64,000 nt of DNA from Streptomyces griseomycini (GTDB lineage: Bacteria > Actinomycetota > Actinomycetes > Streptomycetales > Streptomycetaceae): the NCBI RefSeq assembly GCF_014203535.1, contig NZ_JACHJI010000005.1, forward strand, positions 62,001 through 126,000. The letters are read 5' to 3'. This document shows positions 51,861-60,231 of this stretch, piece after piece; position 1 is the first letter of the stretch, and every line of letters begins with the position of its first letter. Below the pieces are notes generated by a model. It saw nothing but the letters and a program-made list of their open reading frames with translations. It searched no databases and was not told where the DNA came from. A program made the position numbers and the translations under genes.

Positions 51861-53201
51861 ATGCCCGGTCGACACCCCCGTCGATCCGTGCTCGCCGCGA
51901 TGGCCGCCGTGCCGCTGACAGGAGCCCTGGGCGCCTGTAGCGGGGGCACGGACACCCCGTCACGCAGCACGACACGAGCAGGCAAGGCCACACGCATCAC
52001 CTTCTGGTCCGCCCTGCGCGGCAGCCAGGAGGTGGTCGACGCCTTCAACCGCACGCACGACCGCATCCAGGTCGACTTCCAGCAGATCCCCTCCGGCGGC
52101 CAGGGCGGCTACGCCAAACTCAGCAACGCCGCCCGGGCCGGCAACGCCCCCGACGTCGCGACGATCGAGTACCCGCAGGTGCCGGGCTTCGCCATCGACG
52201 GCGTCGCCCGTGACATCACCGACCTCGTCAGCGACTCCCTGCGGACGAGGCTGCTGCCGCAGGCCTTCGGCCTGACCACCTTCCAGGGGCGCGTGTTCAG
52301 CGTCCCGCTCGACGTCGAGCCCATGGTCCTGCACTACCGCGCCGACCTCTTCGAGCGGTACGGGCTCGAAGTCCCCGGCACCTGGGAGGAGTTCGCCGCC
52401 CTCGCACCCGTGGTGCGCCGCAAGGCGCCCGACCGGCGGATCGTGCTGTTCCCCACCGACGGGGCCACCCAGTTCGCCGCCTACTCCTGGCAAGCGGGCG
52501 CCCAGTGGTTCGACACCCGCGACGGTGCCTGGAACGTCTCCCTCGCCGACGCGCCCACCCGGCGCGTGGCGGCGTACTGGCAGGACCTCATCGACCGCGA
52601 CGACGTCTTCATGAACGCCGTCGAGAGCAGGCAGTCCGACGCGCAGATCGGCGACGGACTGGTCCTCACCCGTCTCAGCGGCGCCTGGGACGCCGGCGCC
52701 CAGATGAACGCGCGCCCCGGACAGAAGAACCAGTGGCGCATCGCCCCGCTGCCGCAGTGGGACCCCGACCGCCCCGCCGTCGGCACGCACGGCGGCTCCA
52801 CGTTCGCCGTCACCAAGGACAGCCGCCACCCCGAGGCCGCGATGGAGTTCATCGCCTGGCAGGTCTCCCACCCCGACGCCCTGCGCGCCCGCCTGTCCAG
52901 CGGCACCAGCAGCCAGTACCCGGCGGCCTCCGCCCTCGTCGCGGTCGGCCGGGACGCCTTCGACCGGTCGTACTACGGCGGCCAGGACATCTACACCCTC
53001 TTCCGGCAGGAGGCGGAGAAGATCCGCGACGGCTGGGTCTGGGGCCCGCGGATGACCGCCACCGGCAAGGTCATGCAGGACTCCTTCGCGCGCGTCAGCG
53101 CGGGCCGCGGCTCCCTCATCGACGCGGTGCGCACCGCCCAGGACGGCACCATGCCCGACCTGAAGGCCCTCGGACTGTCCACCACCCAGCACAGCACCTG
53201 A
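51861..53201 (+). CDS. sugar ABC transporter substrate-binding lipoprotein
   Basis: A 446-residue solute-binding protein of the carbohydrate (CUT1) type. A twin-arginine-like basic start (RHPRRS) and hydrophobic core end at lipobox LTGALGAC with Cys26. The fold is marked by ITFWSALRGSQEVVDAFN, YAKLSNAARAGNAPDVATIEYPQ and VFSVPLDVEPMVLHYRADLFERYGL. It captures the sugar outside the cell and passes it to the two permeases that follow. The ATPase is not in the operon, so the shared MsiK-type ATPase of Streptomyces probably serves it. Confidence 0.93.
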   Translation: MPGRHPRRSVLAAMAAVPLTGALGACSGGTDTPSRSTTRAGKATRITFWSALRGSQEVVDAFNRTHDRIQVDFQQIPSGGQGGYAKLSNAARAGNAPDVATIEYPQVPGFAIDGVARDITDLVSDSLRTRLLPQAFGLTTFQGRVFSVPLDVEPMVLHYRADLFERYGLEVPGTWEEFAALAPVVRRKAPDRRIVLFPTDGATQFAAYSWQAGAQWFDTRDGAWNVSLADAPTRRVAAYWQDLIDRDDVFMNAVESRQSDAQIGDGLVLTRLSGAWDAGAQMNARPGQKNQWRIAPLPQWDPDRPAVGTHGGSTFAVTKDSRHPEAAMEFIAWQVSHPDALRARLSSGTSSQYPAASALVAVGRDAFDRSYYGGQDIYTLFRQEAEKIRDGWVWGPRMTATGKVMQDSFARVSAGRGSLIDAVRTAQDGTMPDLKALGLSTTQHST

Positions 53202-53229
53202 GCCGCCCGAAAGGCAGGTGACACCCCTC

Positions 53230-54204
53230 ATGACCGCGACCACCGGGCAACCCGTGCGGGTCCCCGCACCGCGCGCCGCCGCCCCCGCCGACCGCGGCCG
53301 CAAGGCCGCCCGACGCCGCCGACTGGGCGCCTGCGGCGTGCTGATGGCGCCCTTCTTCCTCCTCCTGGTCACCGTCTTCCTGATCCCCGTCGGCACCGCC
53401 GCGTACCTCAGCTTCTTCAGCGACGACCAGCCCGGCCTCGGATTCGGCCCCGAGCGCACCGTCTTCGTCGGACTGCGCAGCTACGCCGCCGTGCTGACCG
53501 ACCCCACCTTCCTCGGCGGCCTCGGCACCGTCGCCCTGTACTGCCTGATCTACATCCCGCTCATGGTCGTCGGCGCCCTCGCCCTCGCCCTGCTGCTGGA
53601 CTCCGGAGCCGTCCGGCTGCGCGCCTGGGCCCAACTGGGGCTGTTCCTGCCGCACGCGGTGCCCGGCATCATCGCGGCCCTGATCTGGCTGTACCTCTAC
53701 ACGCCCGGCATCAGCCCGGTCATCGACCTGTTCTCCCGCGCCGACATCACCGTCGACTTCCTGGGCGTGCACACCGTCCTGCCGTCCATCGTGAACATCG
53801 CCCTGTGGAGCAACCTCGGCTACAACATGGTGGTCTTCTACGCCGCCCTGCAGGCCGTCCCCCGCGAGGTGATCGAGGCCGCCGTCGTCGACGGCGCCGG
53901 CCCGGTGCGCACCGCGCTCCGTGTCAAGGCCCCGCTGGTGCGGTCCTCCATCGTGATGGTCGCCATGTTCACCCTGATCTGGGCGCTGCAACTGTTCACC
54001 GAGCCGATGCTGCTCAGCCAGTCCTCACCGATGATCAACTCCCGGTTCTCGCCCAGCATGTACATCTACGACGCGGCCTTCACCCGCAACAACTACAGCC
54101 TGGCCGCGGCCGCCTCGGTCGTCCTGCTGCTGTGCACCATCGCCCTGTCCTACGGCGTCACCCGCTTCACCAGCCGCAGCGCCGCCGTCGAGGAGGCCCG
54201 ATGA
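53230..54204 (+). CDS. sugar ABC transporter permease, MalF type
   Basis: A 324-residue inner-membrane permease with about six helices, a cytoplasmic basic start (RGRKAARRRRLGACG) and the EAA loop EAAVVDGAGPVRTALRVKAPL that touches the ATPase. ATG 53230 is preferred to GTG 53218 because AGGTGA lies 8 bases before it. It overlaps the next permease by 4 bp (ATGA). Confidence 0.94.
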   Translation: MTATTGQPVRVPAPRAAAPADRGRKAARRRRLGACGVLMAPFFLLLVTVFLIPVGTAAYLSFFSDDQPGLGFGPERTVFVGLRSYAAVLTDPTFLGGLGTVALYCLIYIPLMVVGALALALLLDSGAVRLRAWAQLGLFLPHAVPGIIAALIWLYLYTPGISPVIDLFSRADITVDFLGVHTVLPSIVNIALWSNLGYNMVVFYAALQAVPREVIEAAVVDGAGPVRTALRVKAPLVRSSIVMVAMFTLIWALQLFTEPMLLSQSSPMINSRFSPSMYIYDAAFTRNNYSLAAAASVVLLLCTIALSYGVTRFTSRSAAVEEAR

Positions 54205-55064
54205 GCGCCACCGACAGCACCCTGCCGCGCCCCCGGCTGCTGGGCCGGGCCACCGTCAACGCCGTGGTCGGTCTGTCCGTCCTCTACACCCTGCTGCCCG
54301 TGCTGTGGCTGGTCCTCGCCGCTGCCAAGAACCGCGACGCGCTGTTCGGCAGCGACCTGCTGTCCCCGAGCGGCTTCTCCTTCTCCACCAACCTCGGCGA
54401 CCTGTTCGCCATGGAGGGCGGCCAGTACGGACGCTGGTACGTCAACAGCCTGCTGTACGCCGTACTCGGCGCCGCCGTCGGCTCCCTGGTGAGCGTGGCC
54501 TGCGGCTACGCCTTCGACAAGTACCGCTTCCGGCACAAGGAGAAGCTGTTCGGGCTGGTGCTCGCCGCCGTCATGGTGCCGCAGACCGTCCTCGCCCTGC
54601 CGCTGTACCTGATGGCCTCCGAAGCCGGAGTCGTCAACACCTTCTGGGCCGTGTTCGTCCCCGTCCTGTTCAACCCGTTCGGCGTCTACCTCGGCCGCGT
54701 CTTCAGCCAGGGCTACGTGCCCGACGAGGTGCTGGAGGCCGCGCGCATCGACGGCGCGGGCGAGCTGACCGCCTACGTCAGGGTGGCCCTGCGCATGCTC
54801 GGCCCCGGTCTGGTCACCGTCTTCCTGTTCCAGCTCACCGCCATCTGGAACAACTTCTTCCTGCCCATGGTGATGCTCTCCGACCAGGACCTCTATCCGG
54901 TCAGCCTCGGCCTGTACGCGTGGAACAGCTCCGCGTCGGTCTCGCCGGAGTACTACCCCGTGGTCATCATGGGGTCACTGCTCGCCGTGCTGCCCCTCAT
55001 CCTCGCCTTCACCCTGCTCCAGCGCTTCTGGCGCAGCGGTCTGACCGCCGGCGCCGTGAAGTAG
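54201..55064 (+). CDS. sugar ABC transporter permease, MalG type
   Basis: A 287-residue permease with six helices and the EAA loop EAARIDGAGELTAYVRVALRML; the MVPQTVLALPLYLMASEAG and FFLPMVMLSDQDLYPVSLGL stretches are typical of the second CUT1 permease. Coupled by ATGA to the first permease. With the binding protein it forms the import module of the operon. Confidence 0.94.
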   Translation: MSATDSTLPRPRLLGRATVNAVVGLSVLYTLLPVLWLVLAAAKNRDALFGSDLLSPSGFSFSTNLGDLFAMEGGQYGRWYVNSLLYAVLGAAVGSLVSVACGYAFDKYRFRHKEKLFGLVLAAVMVPQTVLALPLYLMASEAGVVNTFWAVFVPVLFNPFGVYLGRVFSQGYVPDEVLEAARIDGAGELTAYVRVALRMLGPGLVTVFLFQLTAIWNNFFLPMVMLSDQDLYPVSLGLYAWNSSASVSPEYYPVVIMGSLLAVLPLILAFTLLQRFWRSGLTAGAVK

Positions 55065-55093
55065 CCCGTCCCTGCAAGGAGTTGCGTCACCTC

Positions 55094-56125
55094 ATGACCG
55101 AGCCCACGCCCGGCCCAGGCTTCCGCCCCCGCGCCGCGCTGGCCATGTCCCCGGACGTCGCCCCGGCCGTCCTCGACGCCGAGTCCCTCGCGGCGCTGGC
55201 CGCGCTGTGCGACCTGGCGCCCCCGCCGGCGCTGGACGACCTGACCACGCCCCGCGCCCGCACCCTGCTCGCCGACGTCGACCTGCTGGTCACCGGCTGG
55301 GGCTGCCCGCCCCTGGACGCGGACGTGCTGCGGGCGGCGCCACGCCTGCGGGCCGTCGTGCACACCGCGGGCAGCGTCCGCGGCCACGTCACCGACGCCT
55401 GCTGGGAGCGCGGCATCGAGATCTCCTCCGCCGCCGCGGCCAACGCCGTACCGGTCGCCGAGTACACCCTCGCCATGATCCTGCTCACCGGCAAACAGGT
55501 CCTGGAGACCGCGTGCGAGTACCGGGCCTCCCGCACCCGGCCGGACTGGCTGCGCACACCCCGCTCGGTCGGCAACCACCGCCGCACCGTCGGCATCCTG
55601 TCGGCGTCCCTCATCGGCCGCCGGGTCGTCGACCTGCTGCGCCCGCACGACATCGACGTGCTGCTGCACGACCCGTACCTGGCGGAGCACGAGGCGCGCG
55701 AACTGGGCGTGGAACGGGTGGGGCTGGCCGAGCTGTTCCGGCGCTCCGACACCGTCAGCGTGCACACCCCGTTGCTGCCCGAGACCCGCGGACTGGTCGG
55801 CCGCGAGCTGATCGACTCCATGCGGCCCGGCGCCGTGCTGATCAACACGGCGCGCGGCGCGGTCGTCGACCAGGACGCGCTCACCGACGCCGCGCTGGCC
55901 GGCCGGATCCGCGCCGTGCTCGACGTGACCGATCCCGAACCCCTGCCCCCCGACCACCCGTTGTGGCGGTGCGAGCACGTCCTCCTCACCCCGCACCTGG
56001 CGGGCTCCCAGGGCAACGAATGGCGCCGCCTGGCCGATCTCGCGCTCGCCGAGATCGCCCGCTGGGCGTCCGGCGACGGCTTCCTCCACCCCGTACGACG
56101 CGAAAGGCTGGCCTTCCTCGCATGA
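55094..56125 (+). CDS. D-isomer 2-hydroxyacid dehydrogenase family protein
   Basis: A 343-residue NAD(P)-dependent dehydrogenase. Catalytic Arg is in LINTARGAVVDQDAL, Glu in DVTDPEPLPPDHPLW and His in LLTPHLAGSQG. The dinucleotide loop reads VGILSASLIGRRVVDLL, with Ser and Leu where GxGxxG is usual, so cofactor preference may differ. It probably oxidises or reduces a sugar acid delivered by the transporter. AAGGAG is 12 bases before ATG 55094, slightly far. Overlaps DUF2264 as ATGA. Confidence 0.87.
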   Translation: MTEPTPGPGFRPRAALAMSPDVAPAVLDAESLAALAALCDLAPPPALDDLTTPRARTLLADVDLLVTGWGCPPLDADVLRAAPRLRAVVHTAGSVRGHVTDACWERGIEISSAAAANAVPVAEYTLAMILLTGKQVLETACEYRASRTRPDWLRTPRSVGNHRRTVGILSASLIGRRVVDLLRPHDIDVLLHDPYLAEHEARELGVERVGLAELFRRSDTVSVHTPLLPETRGLVGRELIDSMRPGAVLINTARGAVVDQDALTDAALAGRIRAVLDVTDPEPLPPDHPLWRCEHVLLTPHLAGSQGNEWRRLADLALAEIARWASGDGFLHPVRRERLAFLA

Positions 56126-58020
56126 GCATCCCGTTCGAACTGCCCGCCGAGAACCGTGACCTGAGCCCGCGCACCGGTTACACCCGCGCCCACTGGGAGG
56201 CCGTGGCGGACGGGCTCCTCACGGCGGCCTGGCGCTGGAGCACCCCGGGCCGCGCCCTGCTGGACCTGCCGGGGCGCCCCTCCCGTTCGGGCGTGCGCTC
56301 CGACGGCCTCGAGGGCTACGCCCGGACGTTCCTCGCCGCCGCCTTCCGCGTCGCCGGAGCGGGCGGGGACGACCCCCACGGCCTGCTGGAGCGCTACGCG
56401 CAGGGCCTCGCCGCCGGCACCCGCACCCCCGGCCGCGACGACACCGAGTCCTGGCCGCTGATCCTCGACCACGACGTGCAGGGCCAGCCGATGGTCGAGT
56501 CGGCGTCGGTCGCCCTCGGCCTGCGGCTGACCGCGCCCTGGCTGTGGAAGCAGCTCGACGCCGGCGTGCGGGACCGCGCGGAGGACTGGCTGCGGGGCGC
56601 GCTGCGGCACACGCCCGCGCCCAACAACTGGTACCTCTTCCCCTATACGGTCGCCGGGTTCCTGGAGTCCGTCGGCCGCGGCGACGCCGAGACGGCGGCG
56701 GCCCGCCGGCGCGCGCTGGAACTGCTGGAGGGCTGGTACCGGGGCGACGGCTGGTACGCCGACGGGGACGGCCGCGCCTTCGACCACTACAACGGCTGGG
56801 CGCTGCACCTGTACCCGGTGCTCGACGCCCACCTCTCCGGCGACGCGGACGCCCTGGCCCACCACGGGGCGCGGCTGCGCACCCACCTGGAGGGCCTCTC
56901 CCTGATGTCCGGCGCCGACGGGGCACCGCTGCACTTCGGCCGGTCGCTGACGTACCGCTTCGCCGCCTCGGCGGCCGTCGCACTGGGCGCGGTGACCGGC
57001 CACACCCCGCTGACGCCGGGCGCCTCGCGCCGCATCGCGAGCGGCGGCCTGCGGTACTTCCTGGACCGGGGCGCGCTGACCGCCGACGGACTGCTGGGTC
57101 CGGGCTGGCACGGCCCGCACGAGGCCACCCTGCAGAGCTATTCGGGCCCCGCGTCGCCGTACTGGGCGTCGAAGGCGTTCGTCGCCCTGCTCGCCCCCGC
57201 CGACGACGCCCTGTGGACGGCCCGTGAGGAGGCCGCCCCGGTGGAGGAGGCCGACCGCGTGCTGGCGCTGCCCGCGCCGGGGCTGCTCGTCCAGGCCACG
57301 CGGGCCGACGGGATCGTGCGGCTCCACAACCACGGCAGCGACCACGTGCGCCCGCACGAGGGGGAGACGGCGGCCGGGGACGACCCGCACTACGGACGCC
57401 AGGCCTACTCCACCCGCACCGGCCCCACGGCACCGGGGAACGTCCCGGACAACCACCTGTCGGTGGAGACCGGCGGCCGGCGCAGTGCGCGCCGCCGGAT
57501 CCACCCCCTGGGCGCCGGACACGGTGACGGCTGGGGCTGGGCGGCCTCCTGGCACCGACCGGTCTTCGCCGAGGGCCCGCCGATGGTCCCCGGCCTGCGG
57601 GTGGAGAGCGTCACGGTGGCGCACGGCCGGTACGAGCTGCGGGTGCACCGGGTCACGGGAGCGCCGGAAGGGGCCCGTCTCACCCACACCGGCTGGGCCA
57701 CCGGTCCGGAGGAGCCCCTCACCTCCGCCCTGTACGGACTGCACGGCTGGGACGACCCCGTCCCGGAACTCCTGCGCGCCCCCCAGGGCACGGCCTGGAC
57801 CCGCTGGGCCCGCGTCCCGCGCCTCACCGGACGCTGCGCCGGCACCTCCGTGCACGTGAGCCTGGCGTCCCTCACCGCGGACACCGACGCCGTGCCCCTG
57901 CGGGCGGCGGTCGGGGAGGTCCGGGTGCGCGAGGGGACGGTCGAGGTCGCCTGGGTCGGCACGGGAGCCCGCACCCGGATCGCCTTCGAGCCGGTGGAGG
58001 TGCGGCACGGGGAGCGGTGA
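56122..58020 (+). CDS. DUF2264 family protein
   Basis: A 632-residue soluble protein. The N-terminal two-thirds looks like an (α/α) barrel, with repeated aromatic helices and acidic residues (RSDGLEGYARTFLAAAFRVAG, DDTESWPLILDHDVQGQPMVES, NNWYLFPYTVAGFLESVG, AFDHYNGWALHLYPVLDAH), and the last third is a β-domain. DUF2264 has been linked by context to plant-sugar or uronate use; as it lacks a signal peptide it should act on imported oligosaccharides, perhaps as a hydrolase or lyase. Last gene of the operon, in line with a catabolic role beside the hydroxyacid dehydrogenase. Confidence 0.88.
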   Translation: MSIPFELPAENRDLSPRTGYTRAHWEAVADGLLTAAWRWSTPGRALLDLPGRPSRSGVRSDGLEGYARTFLAAAFRVAGAGGDDPHGLLERYAQGLAAGTRTPGRDDTESWPLILDHDVQGQPMVESASVALGLRLTAPWLWKQLDAGVRDRAEDWLRGALRHTPAPNNWYLFPYTVAGFLESVGRGDAETAAARRRALELLEGWYRGDGWYADGDGRAFDHYNGWALHLYPVLDAHLSGDADALAHHGARLRTHLEGLSLMSGADGAPLHFGRSLTYRFAASAAVALGAVTGHTPLTPGASRRIASGGLRYFLDRGALTADGLLGPGWHGPHEATLQSYSGPASPYWASKAFVALLAPADDALWTAREEAAPVEEADRVLALPAPGLLVQATRADGIVRLHNHGSDHVRPHEGETAAGDDPHYGRQAYSTRTGPTAPGNVPDNHLSVETGGRRSARRRIHPLGAGHGDGWGWAASWHRPVFAEGPPMVPGLRVESVTVAHGRYELRVHRVTGAPEGARLTHTGWATGPEEPLTSALYGLHGWDDPVPELLRAPQGTAWTRWARVPRLTGRCAGTSVHVSLASLTADTDAVPLRAAVGEVRVREGTVEVAWVGTGARTRIAFEPVEVRHGER

Positions 58021-58072
58021 GCGCGGGACGGGGAGGGTGCGTTCCGGGCGGGGCCGACGGATCCCTCCCGCG

Positions 58073-58091
58073 CGGCCTCGTGGTGAGGCCG
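58073..58091. terminator. candidate bidirectional terminator after DUF2264
   Basis: A perfect 7-bp stem (CGGCCTC/GAGGCCG) with a 5-base loop lies between convergent genes, 3 bp before the stop of the minus-strand gene. Confidence 0.55.
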
Positions 58092-58093
58092 TG

Positions 58094-58780
58094 TCAGGGC
58101 CGGGCGCCCTCCTCGTCCTCCGGGGACTGCTCGGCGCCGTCGGCCGCGGTGTAGAAGACCGACGTGCCCTGCTTGGTGCGCTGGGCCCGGTTGCGGGCGA
58201 CGAGACCCTCGAGCGTGCTGCGGACGACCGTCGTCCGGACGGGGCGCTCGGGGTGGGCCTCGCCGAGGGCCGCGGTGATCTCCGCCGCCGAACGGGGCTC
58301 GGTCTGCTCGGCCAGGTGCCGCCGGACGAGTTCGACCAACTTCGGCCCGTCACTCTTGGGCCCGTCGGTCTTGGGCCCGTCCGCCCCGGTCCGGTCCGCC
58401 CCGGCCCCGGACGACGCGCGCACCGACTTCCCGGACGCGGCGCGGGGGGACGCCGCCGAGGCCTTCTTCCCGCGCTTCGGCCTGCCCGCCCCGGACGCGG
58501 CGCGGCTCCTCCGCCGCGGAGCCGGTACGGTCGCGCCGTCGGACACCGCGCCGTCCCCGGGCGCGGCGACGGGTTCCGCGGGCGCCGGTGCGATGCCCAG
58601 CGCCTGCTGCATGTTCACCAGGACGGCGTGGTCGCGCTGAAGCACGGTCAACTGCTCCTGCAACGCGGCGATCTCCGCGGCGACGCGTTCCTGTTCCTTG
58701 ACGTTGCGTTCCAGGTCGCCCGCCACCTGGGCGGTGTACTGCGAGGTGAGGTCCGTGGCGGCGATCGTGTTCTCGGACAT
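58094..58780 (-). CDS. coiled-coil / basic linker / winged-helix regulatory protein
   Basis: A 228-residue protein in three parts: a coiled coil at about 12-60 (VAGDLERNVKEQERVAAEIA, then ALQEQLTVLQRDHAVLVNM); a Lys/Arg/Ala/Ser linker at about 85-130 with GRPKRGKKASAASPRAASGK; and a winged-helix-like end at about 145-210 (LVELVRRHLAEQTEPRSAAEI then VVRSTLEGLVARNRAQR). DGPKTDGPKSDGPK is a short repeat before the last domain. The layout suggests an oligomeric DNA-binding, nucleoid-type protein. MSENTIAATD at 58780 has AAGGGG 8 bases upstream; an earlier in-frame start at 58858 has none. Confidence 0.75.
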   Translation of the reverse strand: MSENTIAATDLTSQYTAQVAGDLERNVKEQERVAAEIAALQEQLTVLQRDHAVLVNMQQALGIAPAPAEPVAAPGDGAVSDGATVPAPRRRSRAASGAGRPKRGKKASAASPRAASGKSVRASSGAGADRTGADGPKTDGPKSDGPKLVELVRRHLAEQTEPRSAAEITAALGEAHPERPVRTTVVRSTLEGLVARNRAQRTKQGTSVFYTAADGAEQSPEDEEGARP

Positions 58781-58952
58781 GGCGGTGCCCCTTCTCTCGG
58801 TTCCCCGGTGGCCAGCCATGGTACGGCCGCGCCGCCCCGCGAAGGGCCCGTACGCCACCCGGGGGACGGCCCGTCACACGGACGGGCGCCGTGGTTCGGT
58901 CTTCGGGACCCGGGCGGGGGCGCCCCCGGGAAGTCGAAGTCACGCTGAGGAC

Positions 58953-59807
58953 ATGGCCTCATCGATCGACTGCCCCTCCCGCGCGCGTCACCGCGCTCCG
59001 TCCCGGGGCGACCGGCAGACCGGCGTCCTCGTCCGGACGCGCGGCCGGCTGCCGCTGCCGGCCGTCCTCCTCGTCCTGCTGGCGGCCCTCACCGGATGCG
59101 GGGCGACCGCCGACGGCACGGCGCGCGACGCCCCGGCGGCCACCGTGCCGGTGGGCGGCCCACCCGGCGCCGAGGGCACCGCGCGGGGCGGGACCGGCGC
59201 CGTGGCGGAGACGACGGCGCCCGCCCGTCTCCCCGGCCTCGGCCCCCGCACGCTGGCGCAGATCCCCGGGGACACCGGCCAGGTCGTCGTCGTCACCGGC
59301 CCGGACAGGAACGCCAACCACTCCGAGGCCGTGCTGTACCGGCGCACCGCCTCCGGGTGGGAGGCGGACACGGCGTGGCCCGCGCGCAATGCCCTCAGGG
59401 GATGGACCGACGATCACCGCGCGGGCGACCTCCGCTCGCCCATCGGGGTGTTCACCCTCAGCGACGCCGGGGGACTGCTGCCCGATCCCGGCACCGAACT
59501 GCCGTACGACCAGTCGGAGGGCTTCAGCGTCGGCGGCACGGGCTTCGAGGGCGAGCCGCTGGCCGGGTCCTTCGACTACGTCATCGCCATCGACTACAAC
59601 CGCGAGCCGGGCACCTCCCCGCTGGACGAGACCCGCCCGCTCGGCGCGGACAAGGGAGGCGGCATCTGGCTGCACGTCGACCACCAGGGCCCCACCCAGG
59701 GGTGCGTGAGCCTCGGCAAGCGGCACATGAGGGAACTCCTGCGCGCACTCGACCCCGACCGGCACCCGGTGATCGTCATGGGCGACGCCCACTCACTGCG
59801 CCGGTGA
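58953..59807 (+). CDS. L,D-transpeptidase-like lipoprotein
   Basis: A 284-residue exported protein. Hydrophobic PLPAVLLVLLAALTGC gives a good lipobox with Cys49. The C-terminal domain (about 100-280) has a YkuD-like pattern: GDLRSPIGVFTLSDAGG, then HVDHQGPTQGCVSLGKRHMRELL, with the catalytic His and Cys of L,D-transpeptidases. Family members make 3-3 crosslinks in peptidoglycan or hydrolyse them. The spacing His-Gly-…-Gly-Cys is shorter than in classical YkuD, so it is a divergent type. ATG 58953 follows GAGGAC. Confidence 0.82.
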   Translation: MASSIDCPSRARHRAPSRGDRQTGVLVRTRGRLPLPAVLLVLLAALTGCGATADGTARDAPAATVPVGGPPGAEGTARGGTGAVAETTAPARLPGLGPRTLAQIPGDTGQVVVVTGPDRNANHSEAVLYRRTASGWEADTAWPARNALRGWTDDHRAGDLRSPIGVFTLSDAGGLLPDPGTELPYDQSEGFSVGGTGFEGEPLAGSFDYVIAIDYNREPGTSPLDETRPLGADKGGGIWLHVDHQGPTQGCVSLGKRHMRELLRALDPDRHPVIVMGDAHSLRR

Positions 59808-60231
59808 CGCGACCGCGGCCGGGGCCCGTTCGGGCGGCGCTCACGGCCGTGCGCCGGTCCGCACGCCGAGGTGCCCGCACCGTCACCGACGCCGGGTCCG
59901 GGGCCGTGTCCGCTCGCTCGGACCCGTTGCCGAAGGCCCTCGTCGGTTTCGCGCTCGCCGGAGCGGACGGGCCGGCGCCCCGGAAGGACGCACCGTCCTC
60001 CGGCAGGACCACCGCGTCGAGGGCGCGCCGCAGCAGGGGCATCCCGTGGACGCCGGCACGGTGCCGCACCCGGGAGCGGCGGGCACGGCCGTGCCCCGTG
60101 GCACCCTCGCCGGCTCGGGGAGCGGCCGGGGCGGCCGACTCGTCCGTCATCACTCACCAGCACCTCCGGCCCCTCGGCCACGACGGTCAGGGCGCCACCG
60201 GGCCGTGCGGCGGGCCGCGGCGCCCGTGCGT
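59808..60231. other. 424-bp region without a supported gene
   Basis: A minus-strand frame from about 60153 (MMTDESAAPAAPRAGEG…) has no ribosome site and runs into the antisense of the transpeptidase gene. Another minus frame near 60200 includes LTVVAEGPEVLVSDDG, which hints at a lost HATPase or similar piece. Probably decayed coding DNA. Confidence 0.45.

Noticed and set aside
55087-58353. A 1088-codon minus-strand open frame
   Set aside because: Antisense to the hydroxyacid dehydrogenase and DUF2264; Arg/Ser/Pro-rich text with no domain.
59776-60153. A 125-codon minus-strand frame after the transpeptidase gene
   Set aside because: Overlaps the end of a well-supported gene, has no ribosome site and no recognisable domain; kept only as possible decay.
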